This document shows positions 6,237 through 13,833 of a stretch of DNA of 30,436 nucleotides, in pieces. The notes under the pieces were generated by a model. The model made no database searches, was not told the DNA's origin, and worked only from the letters and a program-made list of their open reading frames with translations. Each line of letters starts with the position of its first letter. Position 1 is the first letter of the stretch. The position numbers were made by a program, and so were the translations under genes. The DNA comes from DASTYK01 sp964430275 (GTDB lineage: Bacteria > Gemmatimonadota > Gemmatimonadetes > Longimicrobiales > RSA9), in the NCBI GenBank assembly GCA_964430275.1, contig CAYSGF010000227.1, positions 1 to 30,436 of the forward strand, written 5' to 3'.

Positions 6237-8711
6237 CTACTCCGTCCGTAATGCCTGCACCGGATCCACCCGTGCAGCACGATACGCCGGCAGCCAGCTG
6301 GCCGCGAGTGCCACCCCCGCGAGCAGGAGTGCCGCGGCCACGTAGGTCACCGGCTCCGTCGGCTGCACTTCGTACAGCAGACTGACGAGGTAGCGACTGA
6401 GCGCAAGGGCGAGGGCAGTGCCGACGAGCAGGCCGGCAAGCACGAGACGCAAGGATGCGCCCACCACCATGCGCTGCACCTGCGCTGCGGTTGCACCGAG
6501 CGCCATGCGCACGCCGATCTCGGCGGTGCGACGCTGCACGAGATAGCCGAGCACACCGTACAGGCCGATGGCGGCGAGCACGAGTGCTGCGAGCGCGGCA
6601 CTGCCGAGCAGCATCATGGTGAAGGACAGACCGCTCATGGAATTCGCGACGACCGTCTCCATGCTCCTCGGGTTCGCGAGCGGGATCGCGGGATCGAGCG
6701 CGAGCACTGCAGAACGGACCTGCGGAAAGATCGACATCGGGTCGGAGCCTGCGACGCTCACCATGAGCGTGCCCGCGTTGTACAGGCCGCCACTCGGTCC
6801 GATCGGAACGAGCGGATAATAGATCGCCACGGCGGGCGGCTCGCTCAGCGAGCTGCCATACACGTCACCGACGACACCGACGACCGTATAGAACGGTCCC
6901 TCGGAGCGACCCTGCGGCGCGACGCGCTTCCCGATCGCGTTTTCGTCGGGCCAGAACTTCTCCGCGAACGCGCGGCTGACGACGACGGCGCCGGCGTCCG
7001 GGTTGTCGTTGTCCGCCCTGCTGAGGGCGCGTCCCGCGAGCACGGGAATGCCGAGCGCATCGAAGTACCCGTCGGTTACGGACGACTGGCCGGCGCACAG
7101 CGTGCCGTTCGAGTCCGCGATCCGCTGCATCACCTCGGCGTCCGGAAAGGCCTGGACGGTGCACCCGTAGCTGTCGTTCAGCGGCACGGGTCCGATGCCC
7201 GCGGCGCTCACACCTGGCAGTGCGCGGACCCGCTCGAGCAGCTGCTGGCTGAACAGCCAGCGCTTTTCGTAGGTGTCGTAGCGCGGTGACATTGCGATCG
7301 AGATGCTGAGCACACCTGCGGCATCGATGCCGGGATCGACCGCGCGCAGGCGGCGGAAGCTCTCGAGCAGCAGGCCGGCACCGACGAGCAGCACGAGCGC
7401 GAGCCCGACCTGCGCCATGACGAGCGCGCCACGCACGCGCTGACGCTCCCGTCCGACCGTGCTCGACCGGCCGCCCTCGCCGAGATCGGCAACACTGCGG
7501 AGCGCGCGCGAGTAGCGCGCACCCGGCAACAGTGCGAGCGCGAGCGCCACGAACACAGCGGTCAGGGCGGCAAAGGCGATCACGCCGGCGTCGAGTCCGC
7601 CGTTCGCGATGCGCGGCAGCTGCGTCGGTGCCTCCGCGACGAGCCAGCGTGTGCCGAAGTGGGCAAACAGCACGCCGAGCACGAGGCCGCCTGCCGTGAT
7701 CACGAGACTCTCGGCGAGGAAGTGGCGCAGGATGGCGCCGCGGCGCGCGCCGAGCGCGGTGCGCAGCGCCATCTCGCGTCGTCGTCCTTCGGCGCGCACG
7801 AGGAAGAGGTTCGCGATATTCGCGCAGGCAATCGCGAGCACGAGACCGACGCCGGCAAGCAGGATCCAGAGGTTGCGTGCGACGTCGCCGACGATCGCGT
7901 TCCGGAGCGACGTCGCATGCGGACGGAACGCATAGCGCTCCATGAACGTGGCGCTGTACGTCTGCGGGAACGCCTCGAGCAGCTGCGCGTTGTAGCCGGT
8001 CAGCTCGCGGCTGGCGTCCTCGGCCGTTGCACCGGGTGCGAGCCGCGCGAGCGTGCGGAACTCCATGTGACTGTTCCAGAACTGACCGGCCAGATTGAGC
8101 TGCAGGGGCAGCCACACGTCGGGCATCAGCTCGACGGGCACGGCCTCCGGCAGCTCGGCCAACGGCTCCATGACACCGACGATCTCGATCGGGGACTCAT
8201 CCACGGAGATCGTGCGACCGATGACCGACGGATCGGCGCCGAACGAGGTCTGCCAGTACGCGTGCGACAGCACGGCGACGGGCGTGGCGCCGTACTCGTC
8301 GTCCTGCTCATCGACGATACGGCCGAGCCGCGCGCGCGCACCGAGCAGGCGAAAGAAGGAGGCGGTTCCCTCCCACCTACCGATCCGCTCCGAGCCGCCA
8401 CCCGTCTGCACGCTCGCCTGGCCGATCCGGTAGCCGGCGAGCTCCTCGATCGTACGTGTCCGCTCGCGGTAGAAGACCCACTGCGCGCGGGACACGCCCC
8501 ATTCGCCCTCCGTCGTTTCGCTCCCGAGGCGCACCAGCCGGTCGGCAGCGGGATAGGGCAGCGGATCCAGCGCGACGCGCTTGACGAGGGAGTAGATGGC
8601 GGCCGTTGCACCGATGCCCAGGCCGAGGGTCAGGATGGAAACGACGAGAAAGGCGGGCGTCTTCAGGAGCGCGCGCGCGGCCACGCGGAGATCGTGGATG
8701 AGGTGACGCAT
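6237..8711 (-). CDS. ADOP-family FtsX/MacB-type ABC transporter permease
   Basis: An 824-aa permease with the layout of the ADOP (acidobacterial duplicated orphan permease) family, abundant in Acidobacteria and Gemmatimonadota. It starts with a short cytosolic leader ending in LIHDLRVAARALLKTPAF and a first transmembrane helix at about 20-41. A periplasmic MacB-like core domain and an FtsX transmembrane block (about 285-400) follow. A second copy comes after: helix near 430, periplasmic domain, and a final FtsX block with GVLGYLVQRRTAEIGVRMALG. No ABC ATPase gene is adjacent, as is typical for these orphan permeases. GAGG lies 7 nt before the ATG at 8711. It follows the haloperoxidase gene by 84 bp and precedes the small lipoprotein by 22 bp. 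The substrate is unknown. Confidence 0.93.
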   Translation of the reverse strand: MRHLIHDLRVAARALLKTPAFLVVSILTLGLGIGATAAIYSLVKRVALDPLPYPAADRLVRLGSETTEGEWGVSRAQWVFYRERTRTIEELAGYRIGQASVQTGGGSERIGRWEGTASFFRLLGARARLGRIVDEQDDEYGATPVAVLSHAYWQTSFGADPSVIGRTISVDESPIEIVGVMEPLAELPEAVPVELMPDVWLPLQLNLAGQFWNSHMEFRTLARLAPGATAEDASRELTGYNAQLLEAFPQTYSATFMERYAFRPHATSLRNAIVGDVARNLWILLAGVGLVLAIACANIANLFLVRAEGRRREMALRTALGARRGAILRHFLAESLVITAGGLVLGVLFAHFGTRWLVAEAPTQLPRIANGGLDAGVIAFAALTAVFVALALALLPGARYSRALRSVADLGEGGRSSTVGRERQRVRGALVMAQVGLALVLLVGAGLLLESFRRLRAVDPGIDAAGVLSISIAMSPRYDTYEKRWLFSQQLLERVRALPGVSAAGIGPVPLNDSYGCTVQAFPDAEVMQRIADSNGTLCAGQSSVTDGYFDALGIPVLAGRALSRADNDNPDAGAVVVSRAFAEKFWPDENAIGKRVAPQGRSEGPFYTVVGVVGDVYGSSLSEPPAVAIYYPLVPIGPSGGLYNAGTLMVSVAGSDPMSIFPQVRSAVLALDPAIPLANPRSMETVVANSMSGLSFTMMLLGSAALAALVLAAIGLYGVLGYLVQRRTAEIGVRMALGATAAQVQRMVVGASLRLVLAGLLVGTALALALSRYLVSLLYEVQPTEPVTYVAAALLLAGVALAASWLPAYRAARVDPVQALRTE

Positions 8712-8795
8712 GGGATGTCCTCACCGGAAGAGCTGACGTTCCTGCCACGGTACGCGCCGACGCGCCGCCGATCAATACTGCGGATCGCGGTCGGG

Positions 8796-10121
8796 TCATC
8801 GGCCGGCCGGACGCAGCTGCGTTCCCAGCACATGGTTCGCGACGTCCACGCCCAGCCGCAGCCCGGCGTCCGTCGAGTAGCGAAAATGCCAGCCGAGCCG
8901 GACGCGCGAATCGGCGCATTCCTCAGCCGCTGCACGGAAGCTCTCGAAGCGGCGCGAGGGCATCTCCGGCGGCGCCGTGATCGTCGTCATCGCGAACCCG
9001 TCGATCGACCCCCATTCCGAGGCCAGCACCGTGAACGCTGCGGAACACCCCGCCGCGTGCGCCGACACGTACTCCGGAAAGGGCGGCGCAGGCAGCATCG
9101 ACGTCCACGCTTCATCCGGCGTCGTAGCGGGATTCCCGTCGTCAGCCGCATTCCGGATCGCCGTATAGGGACGCCAGTGATCGTATTCGTACTTCGAGTC
9201 CCACGTCGCAACATAGACGTCGAAGAGCGCCATGCTCAGATGCGCGAACAGACGTGCCGCATCCCACAGCTCCAGGTCGCGCTCCATTGCCAGCCGCCGG
9301 GCCAGCCTGGTCACCGACCCCTCTGAAAACTCCATCCACCAGACCGCGTACGCCGTCTGGTCGGCCGTGCGCACGGGGCTGTCCGCCGCGCCATGGACTC
9401 TCACTTCGTCGTAGTCGCGCGCGTACCGCGTATCGCTCAGCCCTGGCGGCGGGGCCGGCCGGAACGCCGTCACTGCGCCGATCGCGAACGGGCGTGCGGA
9501 GCGGAACCCCGGCTGCAGCACGAAGCCATCCCAGTCCGGCGTCGTGCGGTATCGGCCCGCCCGGGTCGTGAACGCGTATGTCCCCGCCTCATCCCACCCA
9601 TCAGCCTCCCGCACCCGCAGGATCGCATCCGCCGCTTCCCTGCCCAGTGCGACGGAAGCCTCTCCCTTCCCTGCTCCGGACGCGGCCTCCAGCCTGGGCG
9701 ACAGCAGGCTGTCCAGCCGGTCGATCGCCGCCGGATACTGCGACGCCAGCACCGCGTGCGCGGCCTGCGCCGCCGCCAGCTCGGGGTCCGCCCGCACGCG
9801 GGCACCCGCATATGCGTACCGCTCATACCCGGGTCGAATCGTGTTGAGGGCGTCGTGCATGGCGAGGTTCATCAGCACCATCGCGCGCTGACCCTTGAAC
9901 GTCTGGAACTCGTCTTCCGCCCACGCCAGCTCGTACGCCAACGCATTCCACTCGACGACCACGGCCGCATCCAGCGCTTCGGCGACATCCCTCGCTCCGG
10001 TCGCCTGACCCTCCACGACCGACTGTGCGCGGCCAAGGCATGCCAGCAATGTCACCGCCAATACAGCCCTCCGGCCCGCCGCGCGGCCGGCGCTCCGCTG
10101 CTGCTGCAGATGGTGTCGCAT
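8796..10121 (-). CDS. vanadium-dependent haloperoxidase-family (PAP2-fold) secreted protein
   Basis: A 441-aa protein with a signal-like N-terminus (basic stretch, then AVLAVTLLACLG). The vanadate-binding residues of the vanadium haloperoxidase/acid phosphatase superfamily are in order with the right spacing: Lys310 and Arg317 in KYEYDHWRPY; Ser353-Ala354-His355 in YVSAHA; Arg406 and His412 in RVRLGWHFR. The 7-residue K-R and 6-residue R-H spacings equal those of chloroperoxidase. The usual SGH is SAH here. Family members oxidise halides with hydrogen peroxide using vanadate; halide choice or phosphatase activity cannot be told from sequence. It is probably exported. It heads a likely operon with the ADOP permease and is divergent from a tetR gene whose operator overlaps its candidate promoter. 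Confidence 0.9.
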   Translation of the reverse strand: MRHHLQQQRSAGRAAGRRAVLAVTLLACLGRAQSVVEGQATGARDVAEALDAAVVVEWNALAYELAWAEDEFQTFKGQRAMVLMNLAMHDALNTIRPGYERYAYAGARVRADPELAAAQAAHAVLASQYPAAIDRLDSLLSPRLEAASGAGKGEASVALGREAADAILRVREADGWDEAGTYAFTTRAGRYRTTPDWDGFVLQPGFRSARPFAIGAVTAFRPAPPPGLSDTRYARDYDEVRVHGAADSPVRTADQTAYAVWWMEFSEGSVTRLARRLAMERDLELWDAARLFAHLSMALFDVYVATWDSKYEYDHWRPYTAIRNAADDGNPATTPDEAWTSMLPAPPFPEYVSAHAAGCSAAFTVLASEWGSIDGFAMTTITAPPEMPSRRFESFRAAAEECADSRVRLGWHFRYSTDAGLRLGVDVANHVLGTQLRPAGR

Positions 10122-10156
10122 TCGCCCCCCGTTATTTAGTACGACCGTTCGTGCTA

Positions 10157-10185
10157 TTTACAGGGTACGGTGCGGCTGCTATCAT
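10157..10185 (+). promoter_or_regulatory. candidate sigma-70 promoter of tetR
   Basis: TTTACA (10157-10162) and TATCAT (10180-10185) are separated by exactly 17 bp, a good match to TTGACA-N17-TATAAT. Transcription would begin near 10192, only about 2 nt before the tetR ATG at 10194, implying a leaderless or near-leaderless mRNA. No Shine-Dalgarno sequence precedes that ATG. Confidence 0.6.
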
Positions 10186-10191
10186 TGTCAA
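10162..10191 (-). promoter_or_regulatory. candidate promoter of the haloperoxidase gene
   Basis: On the minus strand a perfect -35 TTGACA (10191-10186) is followed after 18 bp by TACCCT (10167-10162), a moderate -10. Transcription would start near 10155, giving a leader of about 34 nt that includes a GGGGGG run just before the ATG at 10121. It is back to back with, and overlaps, the tetR promoter. Confidence 0.45.
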
Positions 10192-10200
10192 GAATGACAA
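10185..10200. promoter_or_regulatory. candidate TetR operator overlapping tetR start codon
   Basis: TTGTCA (10185-10190), AGAA, TGACAA (10195-10200) is a perfect 6-bp inverted repeat with a 4-bp centre. It overlaps the last base of the tetR -10, the tetR ATG (10194-10196) and the -35 of the divergent haloperoxidase promoter. One bound dimer could therefore block both transcripts, the usual logic of a divergent TetR switch. TetR operators are generally short palindromes of about 15 bp. Confidence 0.55.
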
Positions 10201-10823
10201 ATCCGACGAAGGACTCGACCGGGCGGCGACAGCGCAGCGACGGAGCGCGCACACGCGCGGCGATCCTGGAGGCTGCGACGCGGCTGGCATCCGTGCATGG
10301 TGTGGAGGGCCTCACGCTGGGCCGGCTGGCGTCGGAGCTGGGCGTGAGCAAGAGTGGGCTCTATGCGCATTTCGGCTCGAAGGAGCAGCTGCAGCTCGAG
10401 ACGATCGATGCGGCGATGGCGATTTTCGGGCGTGAGGTGATCGAGCCGACGTACGCGGCGCCGGAGGGGGTGGCGCGCCTGGAGGCTCTGTTCCGGGCGT
10501 ATTTCTCGTATCTGGAGCGGTGGGTGTTTCCGGGCGGCTGCTTTTTCGCGGCTCTGCTGGCCGAGATGGATGCGGGCGCTGGTCCGGTGCATGAGAAGGT
10601 GGTGTCACTGGAGCGCGGCTGGGTCGCGGAGTTCACGGGCTACGTCGAGGATGCCCGGGAGCTGGGCGAGCTGCGGGCAGACGTCGAAGCGGAGCAGGTG
10701 GTCTTCGAGCTGTACGCGTGCATGGAGCTGGCGAACTATCACTACGTGCTGTTTCGCGATCCGGGTGTGCTCGAGCGCGGGCGGCGGGCGGTAGCGGGGA
10801 TCCTGGAGCGGTACCGCTCATGA
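10194..10823 (+). CDS. TetR/AcrR-family transcriptional regulator
   Basis: A 209-aa regulator of normal family size. The N-terminal helix-turn-helix covers about residues 20-65: TRAAILEAATRLASVHGVEG, then LTLGRLASELGVSKSGLYAHFGSK, the classical TetR DNA-binding signature. The rest is a helical ligand-binding and dimerisation domain with a PGGCFFAALLAEMD segment common in one large TetR subgroup. I chose ATG 10194 because it directly follows the candidate promoter and sits in the palindrome; the frame extends 8 codons upstream, but those lie within the promoter. It is divergent from the haloperoxidase-permease operon and is its likely repressor, as well as of itself. The inducer is unknown. 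A hairpin follows the stop codon. Confidence 0.92.
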   Translation: MTNPTKDSTGRRQRSDGARTRAAILEAATRLASVHGVEGLTLGRLASELGVSKSGLYAHFGSKEQLQLETIDAAMAIFGREVIEPTYAAPEGVARLEALFRAYFSYLERWVFPGGCFFAALLAEMDAGAGPVHEKVVSLERGWVAEFTGYVEDARELGELRADVEAEQVVFELYACMELANYHYVLFRDPGVLERGRRAVAGILERYRS

Positions 10824-10840
10824 AGTCGCTGCCGGAGCGC

Positions 10841-10862
10841 GCAGGGCCGACTCGGTCCCTGC
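10841..10862 (+). terminator. hairpin after tetR
   Basis: GCAGGG (10841-10846) pairs with CCCTGC (10857-10862); inner CCG/CGG can add three pairs with one bulged T. It lies 17 bp past the tetR stop and 78 bp before the next gene. No U tract, so termination by it is uncertain. Confidence 0.4.
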
Positions 10863-10939
10863 TGGCACGCACAGTGCCCTAGCGGCACGCCCTGCAACCA
10901 GGAGGCGGTTTCCGGGATCCCTCGAGTCCAGGAGAGGAC

Positions 10940-12070
10940 ATGCGTCTGGCCCAGTTCATCGTCACCAGTGCGGAGTCGATTCTCGCGGAGTTCGAGGAGT
11001 TCGCGCGGACGCATACCACTGCGGGCGAGACGATGGACATCCGGTCGCTGCGGGACCATGCGGCCGGGATGCTGAGGGCGATTGCTCACGACATGGAGCA
11101 ACCTCAGACCACGGGGGCTCAGAAGCGGAAGTCGGAGGGCGACGCACCGGAGGAAGCGGAAGCGGCTCCCACGGCGGCCGAGCAGCACGGAGCGGATCGC
11201 GCAGGCAGCGGCTTCACCCTGGCAGAGATGTTTTCGGAGTACCGCGCGCTGCGCGCGACGGTGCTGCGGCTCTGGACGAAGGCCCATAGCAGTCCTGACG
11301 AAGTGGATCTTCAGGACCTGATTCGCTTCAACGAGGCGATCGACCAGGCGCTGGCGGAGTCGATCACGAAGTACTCGACCGGCATCGGGCATTCGCGCGA
11401 AATGTTTCTCGCCATCCTGGGCCATGATCTGCGCTCGCCCCTGGGCGCCGTCCTCACTGCGTCGAACTTTCTGGTTACCGAGGGCGATCTGTCCGGCGCG
11501 AATCTGACGATGGCGTCGAGGATCCGAAGCAGTGGCGAGCGCATGCTGGCGCTCGTGAGCGACCTGCTGGACTTCACGCGATCGCGCCTGGGGCGTGGCA
11601 TACCGATCACGCGCACCGCGACGGACATCGCCGCGCTCAGTCGCGAGACGATCGACGAAATCGGCGCGTACCATCCGGACCGCGAGTTCCAGCTTTCAGT
11701 GAGCGGAGACCTGCGCGGGCAGTGGGACAGCGAGCGCGTGAGGCAGGCGCTCTCCAACTTGGTCGAGAACGCGGTCAAGCACGGAACCGCGAGCACACCC
11801 ATCGCGGTGACTGCGCTGGGAGAGGACGAGGAGGCGGTCATAGCGGTCCAGAATCGCGGAGCCGTGATTGCCCGGGGCGAGCAGGAGCAGATTTTCGATC
11901 CGTTCAAGAGCATCGTGTCCCCGGAACGGCTCGAGCGCGACCAGGAGGGCATGGGACTGGGGCTCTATATCGCACAAGAAATCGCGATCGCGCATGGCGG
12001 ACGGATCGACGTGGAATCGTCGCAAGAGCGCGGGACGACGTTCCGGCTGCATCTGCCCCGTTCGGCCTGA
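10940..12070 (+). CDS. soluble sensor histidine kinase with RsbRD-like N-terminal domain
   Basis: A 376-aa kinase without transmembrane segments. Residues 1-120 resemble the RsbR-type N-terminal domain (RsbRD_N: LAQFIVTSAESILAEFEEFA, then RDHAAGMLRAIAHDME), interrupted by an acidic/Ala-rich insert around 60-90. The HisKA domain carries His162 in GHDLRSP. The HATPase domain has an N box (LSNLVENAVKHG, 271-282), a G1-like box QNRGAVI in which Asp is Asn, and G2 box GMGLGLYI (337-344). The Asn-type G1 box recurs in this kinase subgroup, so it is not evidence of inactivity. AGGAG lies 6 nt before the ATG. It follows tetR by 116 bp on the same strand, with a hairpin between. No response regulator is adjacent. 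The RsbR-like part hints at stress-type signal input; this is inference. Confidence 0.88.
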   Translation: MRLAQFIVTSAESILAEFEEFARTHTTAGETMDIRSLRDHAAGMLRAIAHDMEQPQTTGAQKRKSEGDAPEEAEAAPTAAEQHGADRAGSGFTLAEMFSEYRALRATVLRLWTKAHSSPDEVDLQDLIRFNEAIDQALAESITKYSTGIGHSREMFLAILGHDLRSPLGAVLTASNFLVTEGDLSGANLTMASRIRSSGERMLALVSDLLDFTRSRLGRGIPITRTATDIAALSRETIDEIGAYHPDREFQLSVSGDLRGQWDSERVRQALSNLVENAVKHGTASTPIAVTALGEDEEAVIAVQNRGAVIARGEQEQIFDPFKSIVSPERLERDQEGMGLGLYIAQEIAIAHGGRIDVESSQERGTTFRLHLPRSA

Positions 12071-12399
12071 GCCCTCGATACGACGACCCGGCGGTTTCGT
12101 CCTCTGGCGGAGGCTGCCATCGACCTTCTTGCACGCGTGCTGGCGCAGGCGCAATCTTTCCTCGTCGTCTCCTTCCAGTGTCGTGATTGCGACGTCCGCT
12201 ACCCGGTGCGCCTTCTCCCGGTGCGCCACCCGCTCGGGGACCCATGCGCAGTGCACTGTACCGCTTCCGGCCGACGGTCGGCGACGCGTGTTGCCCAGGC
12301 CGCGACCATCCCGCTGTGTGCGATCTGCGCGGGCTATCCACTCGTCGTCACGCCGCTTGGTAACGTCCGGCGGCTGGGTTGCGACTCCGCCAGAGCGAA
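12071..12399 (+). other. 329-bp gap with an uncertain Cys-rich reading frame
   Basis: No gene is certain here. Continuing in the kinase's own frame past its TGA, the frame stays open to 12523 and reads like protein from about 12098: an AAIDLLARVLAQAQ helix, then FQCRDCDVRYPV, DPCAVHC and PLCAICAGYPLVV. That is three cysteine pairs (CX2C, CX3C, CX2C), suggestive of a small zinc-binding fold. By hand count about three quarters of third codon positions are G or C, somewhat below the clear neighbouring genes. The only plausible start is GTG at 12137, without a clear ribosome-binding site, and the 3' part runs antisense into the protease gene. It may be a remnant, a small gene or chance. Confidence 0.2.
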
Positions 12400-13443
12400 T
12401 CAGTACCTCCCCGCCCGCACATCCGCCCGGCGCAGAAAGCCCTCGATCGTGTCGATGGAGACGCAGAACGTAATGCCGTACTGGATGCGTGCCGCGCGTT
12501 CGAGGTACAGGTTTCCGGAATAGGGCAGCAGCATCCCTTCCTCCTGCAGGTCGCGGTTCTCGGGAAAGAGGAGGTACTCGGTCTCTGCGGAGGCCGCGCG
12601 GGCGAGGCCGACCCATTCGAGCGCCCCGGTGTCACTGCGAACGGCCAGGATGAGACCGCCACTCATGCCGCGGTTGAAGAGACCATCGAGAAGGAACGAA
12701 TTGCTGCCCTCGGAGGGCTGGCTGATGATTGCGCGGGTGACCATGCGCTGCCCGCCGGGGAAGCCGAGCACGTACACGAAGGATGCCCAGGTGAGACGCG
12801 CCGCATTGCCCGGCGGCGCGCGCAGCACGTCGATGCGTGCATCGGCGGGGACGGGCACGCGCAACAGTGCGAGGTCAGCGACAGTGTCGCGCGCAATGAC
12901 GCGGAACGCCGGACTCCCCGGCATCTCGAGCACATACTCGCTGCGGCCGGTCAGGACGGTGACGCTCTCGACGTAGCGGGCCGGTGAACCGGCGCGCGCC
13001 GCATCGCCGTGATGGACGACGAGCGTATCCGGCAGGCGCGTGATGTGATCGTTCGTAATCAGCGTTGCGGCTGCCTGCCCGGCGGCGATCACGACGGCAG
13101 TGCCCGCCTTCGTGTGACTGAACGTGTAGCGACTGGTGGCCCGTCCCCAGGTCGCAGGATCGGACAGCTCATCATCAGTGATACTGTCGGCGAGTGCGAA
13201 GCGGTAGGATACGTACAGCCCCGTGATGTGCAGGCGCTTCACCGCACGCAGGATCTGCTCGATGTCGCCAGAGACATCGCCCGCCGCAGGTCCCGTCTGG
13301 TAGTACGAGGACGGTGCGGCACGGACTCCGGCTGCGCGGCTCCGGCTGCACCCCGGAATCGCCAGGCAGCAGAGGAGCAGAAGCGGCAGCATGCGACGCA
13401 CGCTCCTCCCGATTGCTGCCGGCATCAGCGTCGGATGCCTCAT
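12400..13443 (-). CDS. trypsin-like serine protease, putative lipoprotein
   Basis: A 347-aa S1-fold (Trypsin_2/DegP-like) protease domain. The triad can be placed at His133 (TNDHIT), Asp190 (VADLALLRVP) and Ser261 in NRGMSGG, the GxSGG-type nucleophile site. The N-terminus has MLPLLLLCCLAIPGC, a lipoprotein-like signal with Cys32, so the enzyme is probably anchored in the cell envelope. No PDZ domain follows; the C-terminal 80 residues are of unknown role. The ATG at 13443 is used; a later ATG at 13392 would start closer to the hydrophobic core and is possible. The upstream ribosome site is weak (GTGAG abutting). The gene stands alone between the kinase and the intergenic repeat region. It could act in envelope quality control or signalling. 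Confidence 0.85.
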   Translation of the reverse strand: MRHPTLMPAAIGRSVRRMLPLLLLCCLAIPGCSRSRAAGVRAAPSSYYQTGPAAGDVSGDIEQILRAVKRLHITGLYVSYRFALADSITDDELSDPATWGRATSRYTFSHTKAGTAVVIAAGQAAATLITNDHITRLPDTLVVHHGDAARAGSPARYVESVTVLTGRSEYVLEMPGSPAFRVIARDTVADLALLRVPVPADARIDVLRAPPGNAARLTWASFVYVLGFPGGQRMVTRAIISQPSEGSNSFLLDGLFNRGMSGGLILAVRSDTGALEWVGLARAASAETEYLLFPENRDLQEEGMLLPYSGNLYLERAARIQYGITFCVSIDTIEGFLRRADVRAGRY

Positions 13444-13833
13444 CTCACACCCGCGCGGGTTACCGCGCTCCCTGGCGGTGGTTGCTGATGGCAGGGTTGC
13501 TCGGGTCTAGTGTGAGGAGAGTGGTGAGGGGGAGTCAAGCTCTTCCCTGTGGGAAGGTTCGCGGGTTCGTCAGCTTCGGAACGACATATTCACCGCAGAG
13601 GCCGCAGGGGGCGCAGAGGGGGCGCGGCGGATGCAGCGGCTGTGCGGTATTCCATCCTTGTTCTTCTTGTCTTGTTGCGACGCACTTCACGGTCGCGGCG
13701 GACGCGTCGAGTCGCGACGAATCCAACCAAAAGGAATCCGTTCTCTGCGACCGCTGTGCGCTCTGTGGTGACGATGCCGTTGTTGAAGGGTGGGAACGCG
13801 CACGAACCTCAGCAAGGGACGCACTCTCCCCAA
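13444..13833. other. 390-bp intergenic region containing a large inverted repeat
   Basis: No protein-coding frame is convincing in this stretch between the protease start and the feoB stop. It has the upstream region of the protease gene at its left, a pair of 29-bp inverted arms (13590-13618 and 13743-13771), and about 60 bp of unremarkable sequence before feoB ends. The centre between the arms is richer in A/T than the neighbouring genes. Confidence 0.6.
13590..13771. repeat. intergenic inverted repeat with 29-bp CACCGCAGAG-type arms
   Basis: The left arm (13590-13618) begins TCACCGCAGAG and ends GCGCAGAG. The right arm (13743-13771), read on the minus strand, begins TCACCACAGAG and ends TCGCAGAG. 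They match at 23 of 29 positions, with 124 bp between. Elements with arms of the type CACCGCAGAGGCGCAGAG recur between genes in several GC-rich environmental phyla, from memory. The element could be a mobile non-coding repeat or specify a long hairpin transcript. It contains no open frame of note. Confidence 0.65.

Noticed and set aside
7659..9326. A 555-codon plus-strand frame across the permease and haloperoxidase genes
   Set aside because: It runs antisense to two well-supported genes and has shadow-type composition.
12137..12523. Confident call of a 128-aa Cys-rich gene from GTG 12137
   Set aside because: No ribosome-binding site, and its last third is antisense to the protease gene; kept only as a low-confidence observation.
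11696..12616. A 306-codon minus-strand frame across the kinase end and the 12071-12399 gap
   Set aside because: Arg-, Pro- and Gly-rich shadow lacking any fold-like pattern, and mostly antisense to the kinase.
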